In this document: positions 25,118-33,963 of the stretch, piece by piece
Position numbering within the stretch: position 1 is the first letter of the stretch
Layout: each line of letters opens with the position of its first letter
Source: an uncultured Clostridia bacterium
Lineage (GTDB): Bacteria > Bacillota > Clostridia > TANB77 > CAG-508
Direction of reading: 5' to 3'
Length of the DNA stretch: 43,500 nt
Assembly (NCBI GenBank): GCA_947630445.1
Contig: CANRHQ010000008.1
Location: 1-43,500 of the forward strand
The notes under the pieces: model-generated
Seen by the model: the letters and a program-made list of their open reading frames with translations, nothing else
What the model was told of the DNA's origin: nothing
Database searches by the model: none
Made by a program: the position numbers and the translations under genes

Positions 25118-25492
25118 ATGGAGAATGAATATATATTAATAATTAATATACAATCAGAAGCCAAGAATGTATTTGAAAAAGCCCTATCAGAAGAAAAATA
25201 TAATGTATTAGAAAACACTGATTTACCAATATTACTTGCTAAAAAGACAGCAGATAAAAATATAAATTTACAATTAGAAGAAAAAGTATTAAAATTAGTA
25301 ATAAACATAGCAAAAGAGTATATAGGTGAAAAAAGTATATGTATAGATTTAACTAAAGAAGTAAAATCTATAATGAAAAAAGCAGAAGAATATGGTGAAG
25401 TAGATAAAGAGAGATTAGGAAATTATGCTTCTTGGGGCATAAAGCAAGCTATAAAAGATGCAATAATAAATTCAAATGAAAAAGAAAATTGA
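25118..25492 (+). CDS. Small protein resembling sigma-70 region 2 only
   Basis: This 124-residue protein starts 14 bp after rpoD behind TTGGAGG and has no named family I recognise. Its C-terminal half aligns by eye with region 2 of the neighbouring sigma factor. LVINIAKEYIG matches [11 protein letters not shown]; the next segment CIDLTKEVKSIMKKAEEY matches [19 protein letters not shown]; and LGNYASWGIKQAIKDAI matches [17 protein letters not shown]. Regions 3 and 4 are absent, and key -10-contacting residues are changed. It may be a decayed partial rpoD duplicate, or a regulator that mimics region 2 to bind core polymerase. The N-terminal 55 residues resemble nothing I can name. Confidence 0.6.
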   Translation: MENEYILIINIQSEAKNVFEKALSEEKYNVLENTDLPILLAKKTADKNINLQLEEKVLKLVINIAKEYIGEKSICIDLTKEVKSIMKKAEEYGEVDKERLGNYASWGIKQAIKDAIINSNEKEN

Positions 25493-25516
25493 TATATATT
25501 TATATATCAATTTTTT
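25485..25516 (+). terminator. Terminator of the dnaG-rpoD operon
   Basis: AATTGATATATA and TATATATCAATT form a near-perfect stem overlapping the stop codon of the 25118 gene, followed by a T-run. The dnaG-rpoD-25118 unit thus ends here. Confidence 0.8.
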
Positions 25517-25572
25517 AGTATAATTCACAAAAAAGACATATATATTTTATATAATATCTCATGGAGGTAGAA

Positions 25573-26253
25573 ATGGAAGGAATATATATTTTAGTAGTAG
25601 ATGATGAATCAAGAATGAGAAAATTATTAAAAGATTTTTTATCAGTAAAAGGATATAAAATTTTAGAAGCAGCTGATGGAGAAAAAGCAATAGAAGTTTT
25701 TGAAGAAAATAGAAATAAAATAAAATTAATATTATTAGATGTAATGATGCCAAAATTAGATGGATGGTCTGTACTTAGAAAAATAAGACAAGAATCTAAA
25801 ATACCAGTTATAATGCTAACAGCAAGAGGAGAAGAACAAGATGAATTATTTGGATTTGAACTAGGGGTTGATGAATATATATCAAAACCATTTAGTCCAA
25901 AGATATTAGTAGCAAGAGTAGAAGCTATTTTAAAAAGAATATATGGAGATACAAAACAAGTAAAAGACTATGATGGAATTACAATAGATCAAGAAGGAAG
26001 AACTGTAAAAGTTGATGGTAAAGAAATAGATTTAAGTTTAAGAGAATATGAACTTTTAAAATATTTATTAGATAATGAAAATATTGCATTATCAAGAGAT
26101 AAAATATTAAATAATGTTTGGAATTATGACTACTATGGAGATTCAAGAACTATAGATAGTCATATAAAAAAAATAAGACATAAATTGGGTAAAAAAGGAA
26201 AATATATAGAAACAATAAGGGGAATAGGTTATAAATTTGAAATAAAGAAATGA
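25573..26253 (+). CDS. OmpR/PhoB-family response regulator
   Basis: This 226-residue protein has a receiver domain (residues about 4-118). Acidic residues sit in VVDDES, the phosphoacceptor Asp56 is in LILLDVMMPKLDGW, and MLTARG and YISKPF follow with the conserved Thr and Lys. A winged-helix DNA-binding domain comes next, with LSLREYELLKYLLDN, VWNYDYYGDSRTIDSHIKKI and IRGIGYKFE. An ATG at 25561 is in frame, but GGAGG at 25564-25568 selects 25573. It is paired with the histidine kinase 10 bp downstream. The signal and target genes are not evident. Confidence 0.93.
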   Translation: MEGIYILVVDDESRMRKLLKDFLSVKGYKILEAADGEKAIEVFEENRNKIKLILLDVMMPKLDGWSVLRKIRQESKIPVIMLTARGEEQDELFGFELGVDEYISKPFSPKILVARVEAILKRIYGDTKQVKDYDGITIDQEGRTVKVDGKEIDLSLREYELLKYLLDNENIALSRDKILNNVWNYDYYGDSRTIDSHIKKIRHKLGKKGKYIETIRGIGYKFEIKK

Positions 26254-26263
26254 GGATTATAAG

Positions 26264-27763
26264 TTGAAAGATTTGTCAAAACAATTAAAATCTGTTAGAA
26301 GTAAATTGTTTTTTACACTATGTATTGTCGTAATATCAATCATTTTATTTTTAATAATTGTAAATAGTTTTGTTTTAGAAAAATATTATCAATATGCAAA
26401 AAGCAATCAATTAAAATCAGTATATACAATGTTAAATTCTTATTATAATGGAGAAATACAAATAAATGATATAAATGATGAATTAGATCAAATATCAATA
26501 AAAAATAATTTTGACATTATAGTAAAAAATGAAAATGATGTTGCAATATATTTATCAAATAAAGATTTCTTATCAAATATAAGAAGAATAATAGATTTTT
26601 GGGGAATAAATAGAAGGCAAGAATATACAATAATTGAAGAAACAGATAAATTAGAAATAATGAATATTAGAGATACTGAAACAAAAGTAAATTACATATT
26701 ATTAAGTGGAAAACTAGATAACGGATATGGTATATATGTTAGAATACCAATAACTTCTATAAAAGAAAGTGTTAGAATATCAAACAGATTTCTTTATCTA
26801 ATAGCAGGAGTTGTAATCGTAATTGGTGGAATAGCAATAATGTATATTTCAAAAAGTTTTAGTTATCCAATATCTCAATTAAATGGTATTGCAAAGAAAA
26901 TGGCTAATTTAGATTTTAGTCATAAATATATTGTAACAGATGATGATGAAATAAATGAATTAGGCAAGAGTATTAATGAAATGTCTGATAAACTGGAAAA
27001 GACAATAAATCAATTAAGAAATACCAATATAGAACTTGAAAAAGATATTGAGAAAAAGTCCAAAATAGATGAAATGAGAAAAAGTTTTATATCAGATGTA
27101 TCACATGAATTAAAAACACCAATTGCCTTAATACAAGGATATAGTGAAGGTCTTTTAGAAAATGTAAATACAGATGAAGAAAGTAGAAGATTCTACGCAG
27201 AAGTAATACTAGATGAAACTAACAAAATGGATAAGTTGGTAAAACAATTACTAGAGTTAACAAAGTTAGAATATGAGCAAAGAGAATTCAATAATAGAAA
27301 TTTCAATATATTAGAGTTAGAAAAAGAAATAGTTAGAACATCACATGTTATGCTTAATGAGAAAAATATTAAAGTAGAAATATTACCAGAAGAAAATATA
27401 GAAGTATTTGCAGATGATTTTTATATTAGTCAGATTATAACAAATTATTTAACAAATGCTATAAAACATGTAAAAGAAGTAAACGGAGAGAGGTATATAA
27501 AGATAACTAACACTATTATACAAGAAAAGCAAAAAGTTAGAGTAACAGTATTTAATACTGGAGAAAATATTTCAAAAGAAAATTTAACAAGAATTTGGAA
27601 TAGATTCTTCAAAGCGGATGAAGCACGCAATAGAGAAGATGGAGGAAGTGGAATAGGATTATCTATTGTAAGAGCAATAATGAATAATTACGGAAATGAT
27701 TTTGGAGTAGAAAATAAAGAAAATGGTGTTGAATTTTTTGTAGAGTTAGATATAAAAAAATAA
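26264..27763 (+). CDS. Membrane sensor histidine kinase
   Basis: This 499-residue kinase pairs with the response regulator upstream. TTG is the start, with TGAGGA seven bases before it. The order is: N-terminal membrane span (about residues 17-38), extracellular sensor of about 130 residues, second span (about 175-198), HAMP-like linker, and HisKA with FISDVSHELKTPIALIQGYS (His near residue 283). The ATPase domain has NYLTNAIKHV and GGSGIGLSIVRAIM. The extracellular part has no motif I recognise, so the stimulus is unknown. The gene ends at a palindromic terminator shared with the convergent gene. Confidence 0.93.
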   Translation: MKDLSKQLKSVRSKLFFTLCIVVISIILFLIIVNSFVLEKYYQYAKSNQLKSVYTMLNSYYNGEIQINDINDELDQISIKNNFDIIVKNENDVAIYLSNKDFLSNIRRIIDFWGINRRQEYTIIEETDKLEIMNIRDTETKVNYILLSGKLDNGYGIYVRIPITSIKESVRISNRFLYLIAGVVIVIGGIAIMYISKSFSYPISQLNGIAKKMANLDFSHKYIVTDDDEINELGKSINEMSDKLEKTINQLRNTNIELEKDIEKKSKIDEMRKSFISDVSHELKTPIALIQGYSEGLLENVNTDEESRRFYAEVILDETNKMDKLVKQLLELTKLEYEQREFNNRNFNILELEKEIVRTSHVMLNEKNIKVEILPEENIEVFADDFYISQIITNYLTNAIKHVKEVNGERYIKITNTIIQEKQKVRVTVFNTGENISKENLTRIWNRFFKADEARNREDGGSGIGLSIVRAIMNNYGNDFGVENKENGVEFFVELDIKK

Positions 27764-27764
27764 G

Positions 27765-27788
27765 AGGAGATCTTAAGATCTCCTTTTC
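27765..27788. terminator. Bidirectional terminator
   Basis: AGGAGATCT (27765-27773) pairs with AGATCTCCT (27776-27784) and is followed by TTT. It stands between the convergent genes at 26264 (+) and 27810 (-). Confidence 0.75.
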
Positions 27789-27809
27789 ATTAGCACAAAT
27801 ATAATGTTA

Positions 27810-28277
27810 TTAAAGATATTCTTCAACACCTTTATAAATAAGCATCATATTTGAGTTGACATTGAGTGCTTTATTAAAGTACTCAATAGCCCTTTTTGAA
27901 AGTTCTGCTTTTTCACTCGCTTCAGTAACCTCAGTAATACGAATCTTACAAATGCCGTATTCATTTCCTCGTACAAAGAAATCTTTGTACAGGTCATCCT
28001 GAACACACCATTTACCACTCTTTTTTGTATTATGGAATACATACAATACGGGTGGCTGTATTGACGTAGCTGAATCAGAAAGTTTCAGATATGCCATTTT
28101 GTGTTTTGATTCGTTATACATCCCATAAATAGATTTTACAGGATGAGACTGAATCGAGTATTTTTCCTCAATATAGCCTCTAAACTCGAGAGAATCCTCA
28201 TTTAAAACAAAGACACCTTCATGAGAGGATAATACCGAGGAATACTGAGTTTCATTCAGTATCTTAAAAACTTTCAT
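27810..28277 (-). CDS. Hypothetical protein with foreign-looking codon use
   Basis: I do not recognise this 155-residue soluble protein. Its C-terminus (AIEYFNKALNVNSNMMLIY) reads like a single TPR-type helix pair. Codon use is unlike its neighbours: CTC, CTG, CAG, GAG, TCC and GTC are common here while the surrounding genes are strongly A/T-ending, which suggests recent transfer. The GGAGGA site is five bases before the ATG. It has its own promoter, overlapped by a perfect palindrome, and lies between the two-component pair and smc on the opposite strand. Confidence 0.75.
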   Translation of the reverse strand: MKVFKILNETQYSSVLSSHEGVFVLNEDSLEFRGYIEEKYSIQSHPVKSIYGMYNESKHKMAYLKLSDSATSIQPPVLYVFHNTKKSGKWCVQDDLYKDFFVRGNEYGICKIRITEVTEASEKAELSKRAIEYFNKALNVNSNMMLIYKGVEEYL

Positions 28278-28322
28278 AAAGTCCTCCTTAATTGTGAAGG
28301 GTTTACAGTTGCTAATAATTAT

Positions 28323-28351
28323 ATTTTACCATATTTTTATGTAAATTTCAA
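28323..28351 (-). promoter_or_regulatory. Promoter of the 27810 gene
   Basis: On the minus strand: TTGAAA (28346-28351), a 17-bp spacer and TAAAAT (28323-28328). Confidence 0.65.
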
Positions 28352-28361
28352 GGAAATTTAC
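28341..28361. promoter_or_regulatory. Operator-like palindrome
   Basis: GTAAATTTC-AAG-GAAATTTAC is a perfect 9-bp inverted repeat with a 3-bp centre. It covers the -35 box of the 27810 promoter. No repressor gene is linked. Confidence 0.5.
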
Positions 28362-28390
28362 ATATTTTTGGTTTAAGTGTAAGAGATTAC

Positions 28391-28419
28391 TTGCTATTTT
28401 TGGCAAATTACGATAAAAT
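28391..28419 (+). promoter_or_regulatory. Promoter for smc
   Basis: TTGCTA (28391-28396), a 17-bp spacer and TAAAAT (28414-28419), about 35 bp before the ATG. Confidence 0.6.
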
Positions 28420-28453
28420 ACAACAAGAAATAATATAAAAAGGTGAGAAAAAC

Positions 28454-31400
28454 ATGTATTTAAAAAAACTAGAAATGCAAGGGTTTAAATCATTTGCTGA
28501 TAAAACCGTATTAGAATTTATGCCAGGAATAACAAGTGTAATAGGTCCAAATGGTTCAGGAAAAAGTAATATAGCAGATGCAATAAGATGGATACTTGGT
28601 GAACAAAGTATGAAAGAATTAAGAGGTTCTAAAACACAAGACATTATATTTGCTGGAACTCAAAATAGAAAATCATTAGGATTTGCAGAAGCATCATTAA
28701 TATTTGACAATACTGATGGAACTTTACCAATAGAATATTCAGAAGTAACAATATCAAGAAAAATCTATAGAAGTGGCGAAACAGGTTATTATATAAACAA
28801 AGTTCCATGTAGATTAAAAGATATAATAGAATTATTTATGGATACAGGAATAGGAAGAGATGGGTATTCTATAATTGGACAGGGAAAAATAGATGAAATA
28901 TTAAGTAATAAATCAGAAGATAGAAGACATATTTTTGAAGAAGCTGCAGGAATTGTAAAATATAGAGCAAGAAAAGAAGAAACTGAAAAAAAATTAGAAC
29001 AAACAAAATTAAATTTGTTAAGAATAAATGATATATTAACTGAAATAGAGGCAAATTTAGAACCATTGCAAATGCAATCAGATAAAGCAAAGAAATATTT
29101 AAATTTAAAAGAAGAATTAAAAAATATTGAGGTAGGACTATTTTTATATAACATAGATAAATATAAAAAAAGTTTAGAAGAATTTATAAATGATGAAGAA
29201 ATAATGAAAGAAACTTTAAATCAAGAAGAAGGTAAACTAGAAAAAATAAAAATTTTAAAAGAAGAGTTAAAAGACAATATTGATGAAATTACTACTCAAA
29301 TAGAAAAAATGCAAAATATTGGTTTTGAAAGTCAGAAAGAGATAGAAAAATTAAACTCAAATATAAATGTATCTCAAACCAAAATTCAAAATAATATAGA
29401 AAACTCAGAAAGATTTAAAGTTGAAATAGTAGAATTAGAAGAAAAAATTCAAAGTTTAAAAGAAGAAATAGAGCAAAAAGAAAGTAAAAAGGATAATTTA
29501 AAACAAAATAAAGAAAAATTTGAAAACGAATTAAACGAAAAACAAACAGAATTAAATGAATTAACAGCTAAACTTAGTTCTAAAGAATTAGAAATAGAAG
29601 AATTAAAAAAACAAGTTGAAACAAATACAGATAAAAAATATGAATTACAGTCAGAAATAAGTATGCAAACAGCAAACTATGAAAATTTAGAAAAAAGACA
29701 ACAACAAATTAAACAAGAGATTGATAGTAATGTTTTAGAACTAGATAGAACAAAAATGAAAAAAGAGGATATTGCAAAAGGATTTTATGAAGCAGAAGCA
29801 AATAGAAATAAAATTTTAAAAGCCATAGAAGATATAAATAGTAAAAAACAAGAAATTAATGGAAAAGTAAAAGAATATGATATTAAAATAGCAAATGATA
29901 CAAATGAAATGAGAATGAAACAGTCAAGACATGATTTTTTAGTTGAAACGGAAAAGGAAAAAGAGGGATATGTAAAAAGTGTAAAATCATTGTTATTAGA
30001 TTGTGAAAAAATAAAAGAACTTGGGAAAGGCATGCATGGTGTACTTGCAAATATAATATCAGTTCCAAATGAATATGAAACTGCAATAGAAATGTGTTTA
30101 GGAGCAAGTCTGCAAAATATAGTTACAGATACAGAAGAAGATGCAAAAAAATTAGTAGAGCATTTAAGAAAAAATAATTTAGGAAGAGCATCATTTTTAC
30201 CTATTACATCAGTAAAAGGAAAAAAGATAGAACATATAAAAGGCAAAAAAGATGGGTTTATAGGAATTGCATCAGATTTAGTAACATTTAACAAAAAGTA
30301 TGAACAAATAATATTAAATTTATTAGGAAAAACAATAGTAGTAGACAATATGCAAAATGCAATAAAAATAGCAAAGGAAAATCAATATTCATTTAGAATA
30401 ATAACAATAGAAGGGGATGTAATAAATCCATCTGGAGCAATTACTGGAGGATCAGTTTCTAAAAAAACTGTTAATATTTTAGGAAGAAGTAGAGAAATAG
30501 AAAGTTTAGAAAAGGAAATTAAAAAACTTTCTGAAAAAATTAAAAAACTAGAAACAGAAAAAGAAGAATATATAAAATCTTCAGAAAGCATAATAGAAGA
30601 AGTAGAAGCTCTAGAAAATCAATTACAAGAGATAGATATTACATATGCAACAGAAAAACAAAGAGTAGTTTCAATTGATGAAAGTATTGAGAAAATACAA
30701 AAAAGGATAGAAATATTAAAACAAGAAAAAGAAAAAAATGAGACAAACAAAAATGATATTTTAACAAAGAAACAAGAAAATGAGCAACAAGTAGAAATAA
30801 TTACAAAACAAAATGAAGAAAATCAAAAAGAAATAGATGAATTTTCAGAAGCTAATAAAGAAAGCCAACAATATATAGACAATCTAAATTTAGATATAAC
30901 AAATTTAAAAATATCAGTATCATCATTTAATGAAAGTGAAGTTTCAATAAAAGAAATAACAGATATGCTAAATAAAGAAATTGAAACACATACAAAAAAT
31001 AAGGAAAATAAAAAACAGCAAATTGAAAAATCAGAATTGGAAAATAAAGATTTAGAGATAGAAATACAAAATTTTAAAAATGAAATTGAAACTGTAAAAA
31101 CTCAAGTAATGAATAGTGGAGAAAATATTGAGAAACTAAAACAAGAAAGAATAGAAAAAAATGAAAAATTAACCAAAAAGGAAGAAGAACAAACATCTCA
31201 GTTTAAAATAATAGAGGATTTAAAAACTCAAATAGTAAAAATAGAACTTAAAAGAACAAAAACAGATGAAGATATCACATCAATAATAAATAAAATGTGG
31301 GAAGAATATGAACTTACTCCTAATAATGTAGAAAATTATCAAAAACCTGATAATGTTGCATTAACACAAAAAAAGGTAAATGCATTAAGAACTGATATAA

Positions 31401-31999
31401 GGGATCTAGGAAGTGTTAATGTGGATTCTATTGAAGAATATAAAAATTTAAAGCAAAGATACGATTTTATGTGTGAACAAAGATTAGACCTAGAAGATAC
31501 AATGACAAAATTGAAAAAAGTAATACAAGATATGATGTCAATAATGAAACAACAATTTAAAGAGAAATTTGAAATCATAAATAAAAACTTTGGAGAAGTA
31601 TTTAAAGAATTATTTGGAGGTGGTGTAGCAGAAGTTACACTAACAGATGAGGAAAATATACTTGAATGTGGTATTGAAATCACAGTTCAACCACCAGGAA
31701 AGAAACTTCAAAGTATGACATTATTATCAGGGGGAGAAAGAGCATTTACAGCAATAGCACTTTTATTTGCAATATTAAAAATAAATCCAGCTCCATTTTG
31801 TGTTCTTGATGAAATAGAAGCAGCACTTGATGATGTTAATGTATATAGATATGCAGAATATTTAAAAAAATTTGCAAAAGAGACACAATTTTTAATAATT
31901 ACTCATAGAAAAGGAACAATGGAAGCGGCAGATACAGTATATGGAGTAACAATGGAGGAAAAAGGTATTTCTAAATTATTGTCAATGAAGTTAAAATAA
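28454..31999 (+). CDS. smc: Chromosome segregation protein SMC
   Basis: SMC forms the condensin-like ATPase that organises and segregates the chromosome with ScpA/ScpB. The 1181-residue length is normal. Walker A is GPNGSGKS at residues 31-38. A long coiled coil runs to about 500 and resumes after about 670, interrupted by the hinge domain with VLANIISVPNEYETAIEMCL and GDVINPSGAITGGS. The C-terminal head has the signature LLSGGERAF (about 1090) and Walker B with FCVLDEIEAALDD (about 1116). AAGGTGAG precedes the ATG. scpA, scpB and ftsY are not next to it. Confidence 0.97.
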   Translation: MYLKKLEMQGFKSFADKTVLEFMPGITSVIGPNGSGKSNIADAIRWILGEQSMKELRGSKTQDIIFAGTQNRKSLGFAEASLIFDNTDGTLPIEYSEVTISRKIYRSGETGYYINKVPCRLKDIIELFMDTGIGRDGYSIIGQGKIDEILSNKSEDRRHIFEEAAGIVKYRARKEETEKKLEQTKLNLLRINDILTEIEANLEPLQMQSDKAKKYLNLKEELKNIEVGLFLYNIDKYKKSLEEFINDEEIMKETLNQEEGKLEKIKILKEELKDNIDEITTQIEKMQNIGFESQKEIEKLNSNINVSQTKIQNNIENSERFKVEIVELEEKIQSLKEEIEQKESKKDNLKQNKEKFENELNEKQTELNELTAKLSSKELEIEELKKQVETNTDKKYELQSEISMQTANYENLEKRQQQIKQEIDSNVLELDRTKMKKEDIAKGFYEAEANRNKILKAIEDINSKKQEINGKVKEYDIKIANDTNEMRMKQSRHDFLVETEKEKEGYVKSVKSLLLDCEKIKELGKGMHGVLANIISVPNEYETAIEMCLGASLQNIVTDTEEDAKKLVEHLRKNNLGRASFLPITSVKGKKIEHIKGKKDGFIGIASDLVTFNKKYEQIILNLLGKTIVVDNMQNAIKIAKENQYSFRIITIEGDVINPSGAITGGSVSKKTVNILGRSREIESLEKEIKKLSEKIKKLETEKEEYIKSSESIIEEVEALENQLQEIDITYATEKQRVVSIDESIEKIQKRIEILKQEKEKNETNKNDILTKKQENEQQVEIITKQNEENQKEIDEFSEANKESQQYIDNLNLDITNLKISVSSFNESEVSIKEITDMLNKEIETHTKNKENKKQQIEKSELENKDLEIEIQNFKNEIETVKTQVMNSGENIEKLKQERIEKNEKLTKKEEEQTSQFKIIEDLKTQIVKIELKRTKTDEDITSIINKMWEEYELTPNNVENYQKPDNVALTQKKVNALRTDIRDLGSVNVDSIEEYKNLKQRYDFMCEQRLDLEDTMTKLKKVIQDMMSIMKQQFKEKFEIINKNFGEVFKELFGGGVAEVTLTDEENILECGIEITVQPPGKKLQSMTLLSGGERAFTAIALLFAILKINPAPFCVLDEIEAALDDVNVYRYAEYLKKFAKETQFLIITHRKGTMEAADTVYGVTMEEKGISKLLSMKLK

Positions 32000-32001
32000 A
32001 A

Positions 32002-32037
32002 AAGGTATTATAGAAAGGTGTTTCTATAATGCCTTCT
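32002..32037. terminator. Bidirectional terminator between smc and htpX
   Basis: Positions 32002-32016 pair with 32021-32035 over 15 bp with one G-U pair. A-rich and T-rich flanks on the two sides allow termination in both directions. Confidence 0.8.
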
Positions 32038-32041
32038 TTAT

Positions 32042-32929
32042 TTATTTTAAATTCCTTAAAGCCTCTATTCTATCTTCTGTACTAGGATGAGTAGACCAAA
32101 GACTTGATGATTTTTTCTTTCCTCTAAAAGGGTTGACAATATACATATTTGCAGTAGCATTATTTGCTACTTTTAATTGTTCTGGATCTCCAGATATTTT
32201 TATTAGAGCAGAAATTAACCCATCAGGATTTCTTGTAAATTCAATTGCAGTTGCATCTGCTAAAAATTCTCTTTTTCTTGAAATAGCTAGTTGCATTAAT
32301 TGTCCAAATATAGGTGAGAGAATTAAGAAAAATAATCCTATAATCATTAAAATAGCATTTCCTTTGTTATTATCATTACTTTTTCTAGCTCCTCCCCAAA
32401 ATGTAATTCTTGTAAACCAGTCAGAAAGCATAACAACAAATCCTACCATAACAGAAACTATTGCAGAAAGTCGAATATCATAATTTTTAATGTGTGCCAT
32501 TTCATGAGCTAAGACTCCCTCTAACTCATAATATTCTAATTTATCTAATAAACCAGTGGTTACACAAATCACAGCATTTTGTGGATTTCTTCCAGTCGCA
32601 AAAGCATTTGGTTGATTATCTTCAACTATATATAATTTTGGAGTACATGGTAATCCAGAAGAAACTACTAGTGAATCTAAAATATTTACTAATTTTAAAT
32701 TTTCTTCTCTAGTTGCAGGTCTTGCTTTATTAAGAGAAAGAACAATTTTATCACTATAATAATAAGAACTCCATGTTGTTAAAATAGAAAATATCATAGC
32801 AATAACAATTGATATTGGTCCTAATTCTAAAGCTACACATATATAATATACAATTAAAGATATGACTATTAAAAATGTAAAAACAATAAACCAGGATTTT
32901 ATCTTATTCTTTTTAATATCCTCAAACAT
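32042..32929 (-). CDS. htpX: M48-family membrane metalloprotease HtpX
   Basis: HtpX is a zinc-dependent membrane protease in quality control. The 295-residue protein has two N-terminal spans (about residues 14-34 and 37-57), the zinc-binding HEMAH at 142-146, two further spans (about 157-174 and 190-210), and REFLADATAIEFT carrying the third ligand. It ends with a WSTHPSTEDRIEAL motif typical of HtpX. AAAGGAGG precedes the ATG. It follows lemA on the same strand, a common pairing. Confidence 0.94.
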   Translation of the reverse strand: MFEDIKKNKIKSWFIVFTFLIVISLIVYYICVALELGPISIVIAMIFSILTTWSSYYYSDKIVLSLNKARPATREENLKLVNILDSLVVSSGLPCTPKLYIVEDNQPNAFATGRNPQNAVICVTTGLLDKLEYYELEGVLAHEMAHIKNYDIRLSAIVSVMVGFVVMLSDWFTRITFWGGARKSNDNNKGNAILMIIGLFFLILSPIFGQLMQLAISRKREFLADATAIEFTRNPDGLISALIKISGDPEQLKVANNATANMYIVNPFRGKKKSSSLWSTHPSTEDRIEALRNLK

Positions 32930-32949
32930 TATAAACCTCCTTTAAAAAA

Positions 32950-32984
32950 GAAGGATAGAATGTATGTAAACAATTCTATCCTAA
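32950..32984 (-). terminator. Intercistronic hairpin between lemA and htpX
   Basis: AGGATAGAAT (32952-32961) pairs perfectly with ATTCTATCCT (32973-32982). Read leftward it is followed by a T-rich stretch, then the htpX ribosome site. It may lower htpX expression relative to lemA. Confidence 0.6.
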
Positions 32985-32987
32985 TTA

Positions 32988-33539
32988 TTATTTGCTAAAA
33001 TCTACTTTTACATTTTTTCTTGCTTCATCACTCTCAGTAACAAATAATTCTTTTTCTTTAAAATTAAACATACCTGCAATAATATTTGAAGGGAAAACAT
33101 GTAATTTTGTGTTATACATTGTAACACTGTCATTGTAGAATTGTCTTGAAAATGAAATCTTATTTTCGGTATTTCTTAATTCTTCTGACAATTCAGAAAA
33201 GTTTTGGTTAGCTTTTAAATCTGGGTAATCTTCTGAAACTGCCATAATTGTTTTTAAAGCTCCAGTAAGTTCTCCATCTAATTTTGCTTTTTCTCCAACT
33301 GTAGAAGAATTTGCCCAAGAAGTTCTTAAAGCAGCGATTTTTTCAAATGTTTCAGATTCATGATTCATATATCCTTTAACAGTTTCAATAAAATTAGGTA
33401 TTAAATCAAATCTTCTTTGTAATTGTACATCAATTTGACTCCAAGCATTTTCTACTTTTAATTTTGCGGAAATTAATCCATTATAAATTGCTATAATTGC
33501 AACTATTATCACAGCAATAACTATTAATGCAATCCACAT
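32988..33539 (-). CDS. lemA: LemA family protein
   Basis: This 183-residue protein has an N-terminal membrane anchor (IALIVIAVIIVAIIAIYNG). The conserved LemA helical bundle follows, with VENAWSQIDVQLQRRFDLIP (about residues 33-52), an ETVKGYMNHE segment, and ENKISFSRQFYNDSVTMYN near the end. LemA proteins are membrane-anchored and of unclear function, often paired with HtpX, as here. GAGGAGG precedes the ATG. Confidence 0.94.
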   Translation of the reverse strand: MWIALIVIAVIIVAIIAIYNGLISAKLKVENAWSQIDVQLQRRFDLIPNFIETVKGYMNHESETFEKIAALRTSWANSSTVGEKAKLDGELTGALKTIMAVSEDYPDLKANQNFSELSEELRNTENKISFSRQFYNDSVTMYNTKLHVFPSNIIAGMFNFKEKELFVTESDEARKNVKVDFSK

Positions 33540-33600
33540 ATAAATACCTCCTCTGATTTTGAAGTATAAAATTTAACAATTTTATACTTTTATATGTAAT

Positions 33601-33629
33601 ATATTATCATATATTTTATTATTTTACAA
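33601..33629 (-). promoter_or_regulatory. Promoter of lemA-htpX
   Basis: On the minus strand: TTGTAA (33624-33629), a 17-bp spacer and TAATAT (33601-33606). The 5' leader contains a perfect 11-bp hairpin (33560-33587 region, AAGTATAAAAT with ATTTTATACTT). Confidence 0.5.
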
Positions 33630-33721
33630 TAGATTTTAATTATACATTTAAAATTTGGAAATGATGACTTAATTATATTATATGAGCATAGTTAATAGAA
33701 TATTTATAATGTATGTTTAAA

Positions 33722-33796
33722 ATATCAAAAGGTTCTTCTTAATGAAGAACCTTAAAAATATTTATTATTAATTTGTTTACTTAAAGATATTCTATA
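33722..33796 (-). ncRNA. Candidate small RNA, about 75 nt
   Basis: In the 424-bp gap between lemA and the gene at 33964, a minus-strand promoter (33802-33830) is followed within about 75 bases by a perfect 10-bp terminator stem (33744-33753 with 33729-33738) and TTTT. No start codon lies in between. This pair of signals explains an otherwise orphan hairpin. The rest of the gap shows nothing I can name. Confidence 0.4.
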
Positions 33797-33801
33797 AATT
33801 T

Positions 33802-33830
33802 ATTATAGCACAAAAAATGAAGCATTACAA
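33802..33830 (-). promoter_or_regulatory. Promoter of the candidate small RNA
   Basis: On the minus strand: TTGTAA (33825-33830), a 17-bp spacer and perfect TATAAT (33802-33807). Confidence 0.5.
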
Positions 33831-33963
33831 GCAATTTTTAAATTATTAAAAATAATAATTATAGTAAAGAGCCAAAAATGAAATGTAGTAAATAATATTA
33901 GTTTGAGAAAATATTTTTTCTTTAATTAAACAACTTAATGAAAAACAAAAGGAGGAGATAGAA

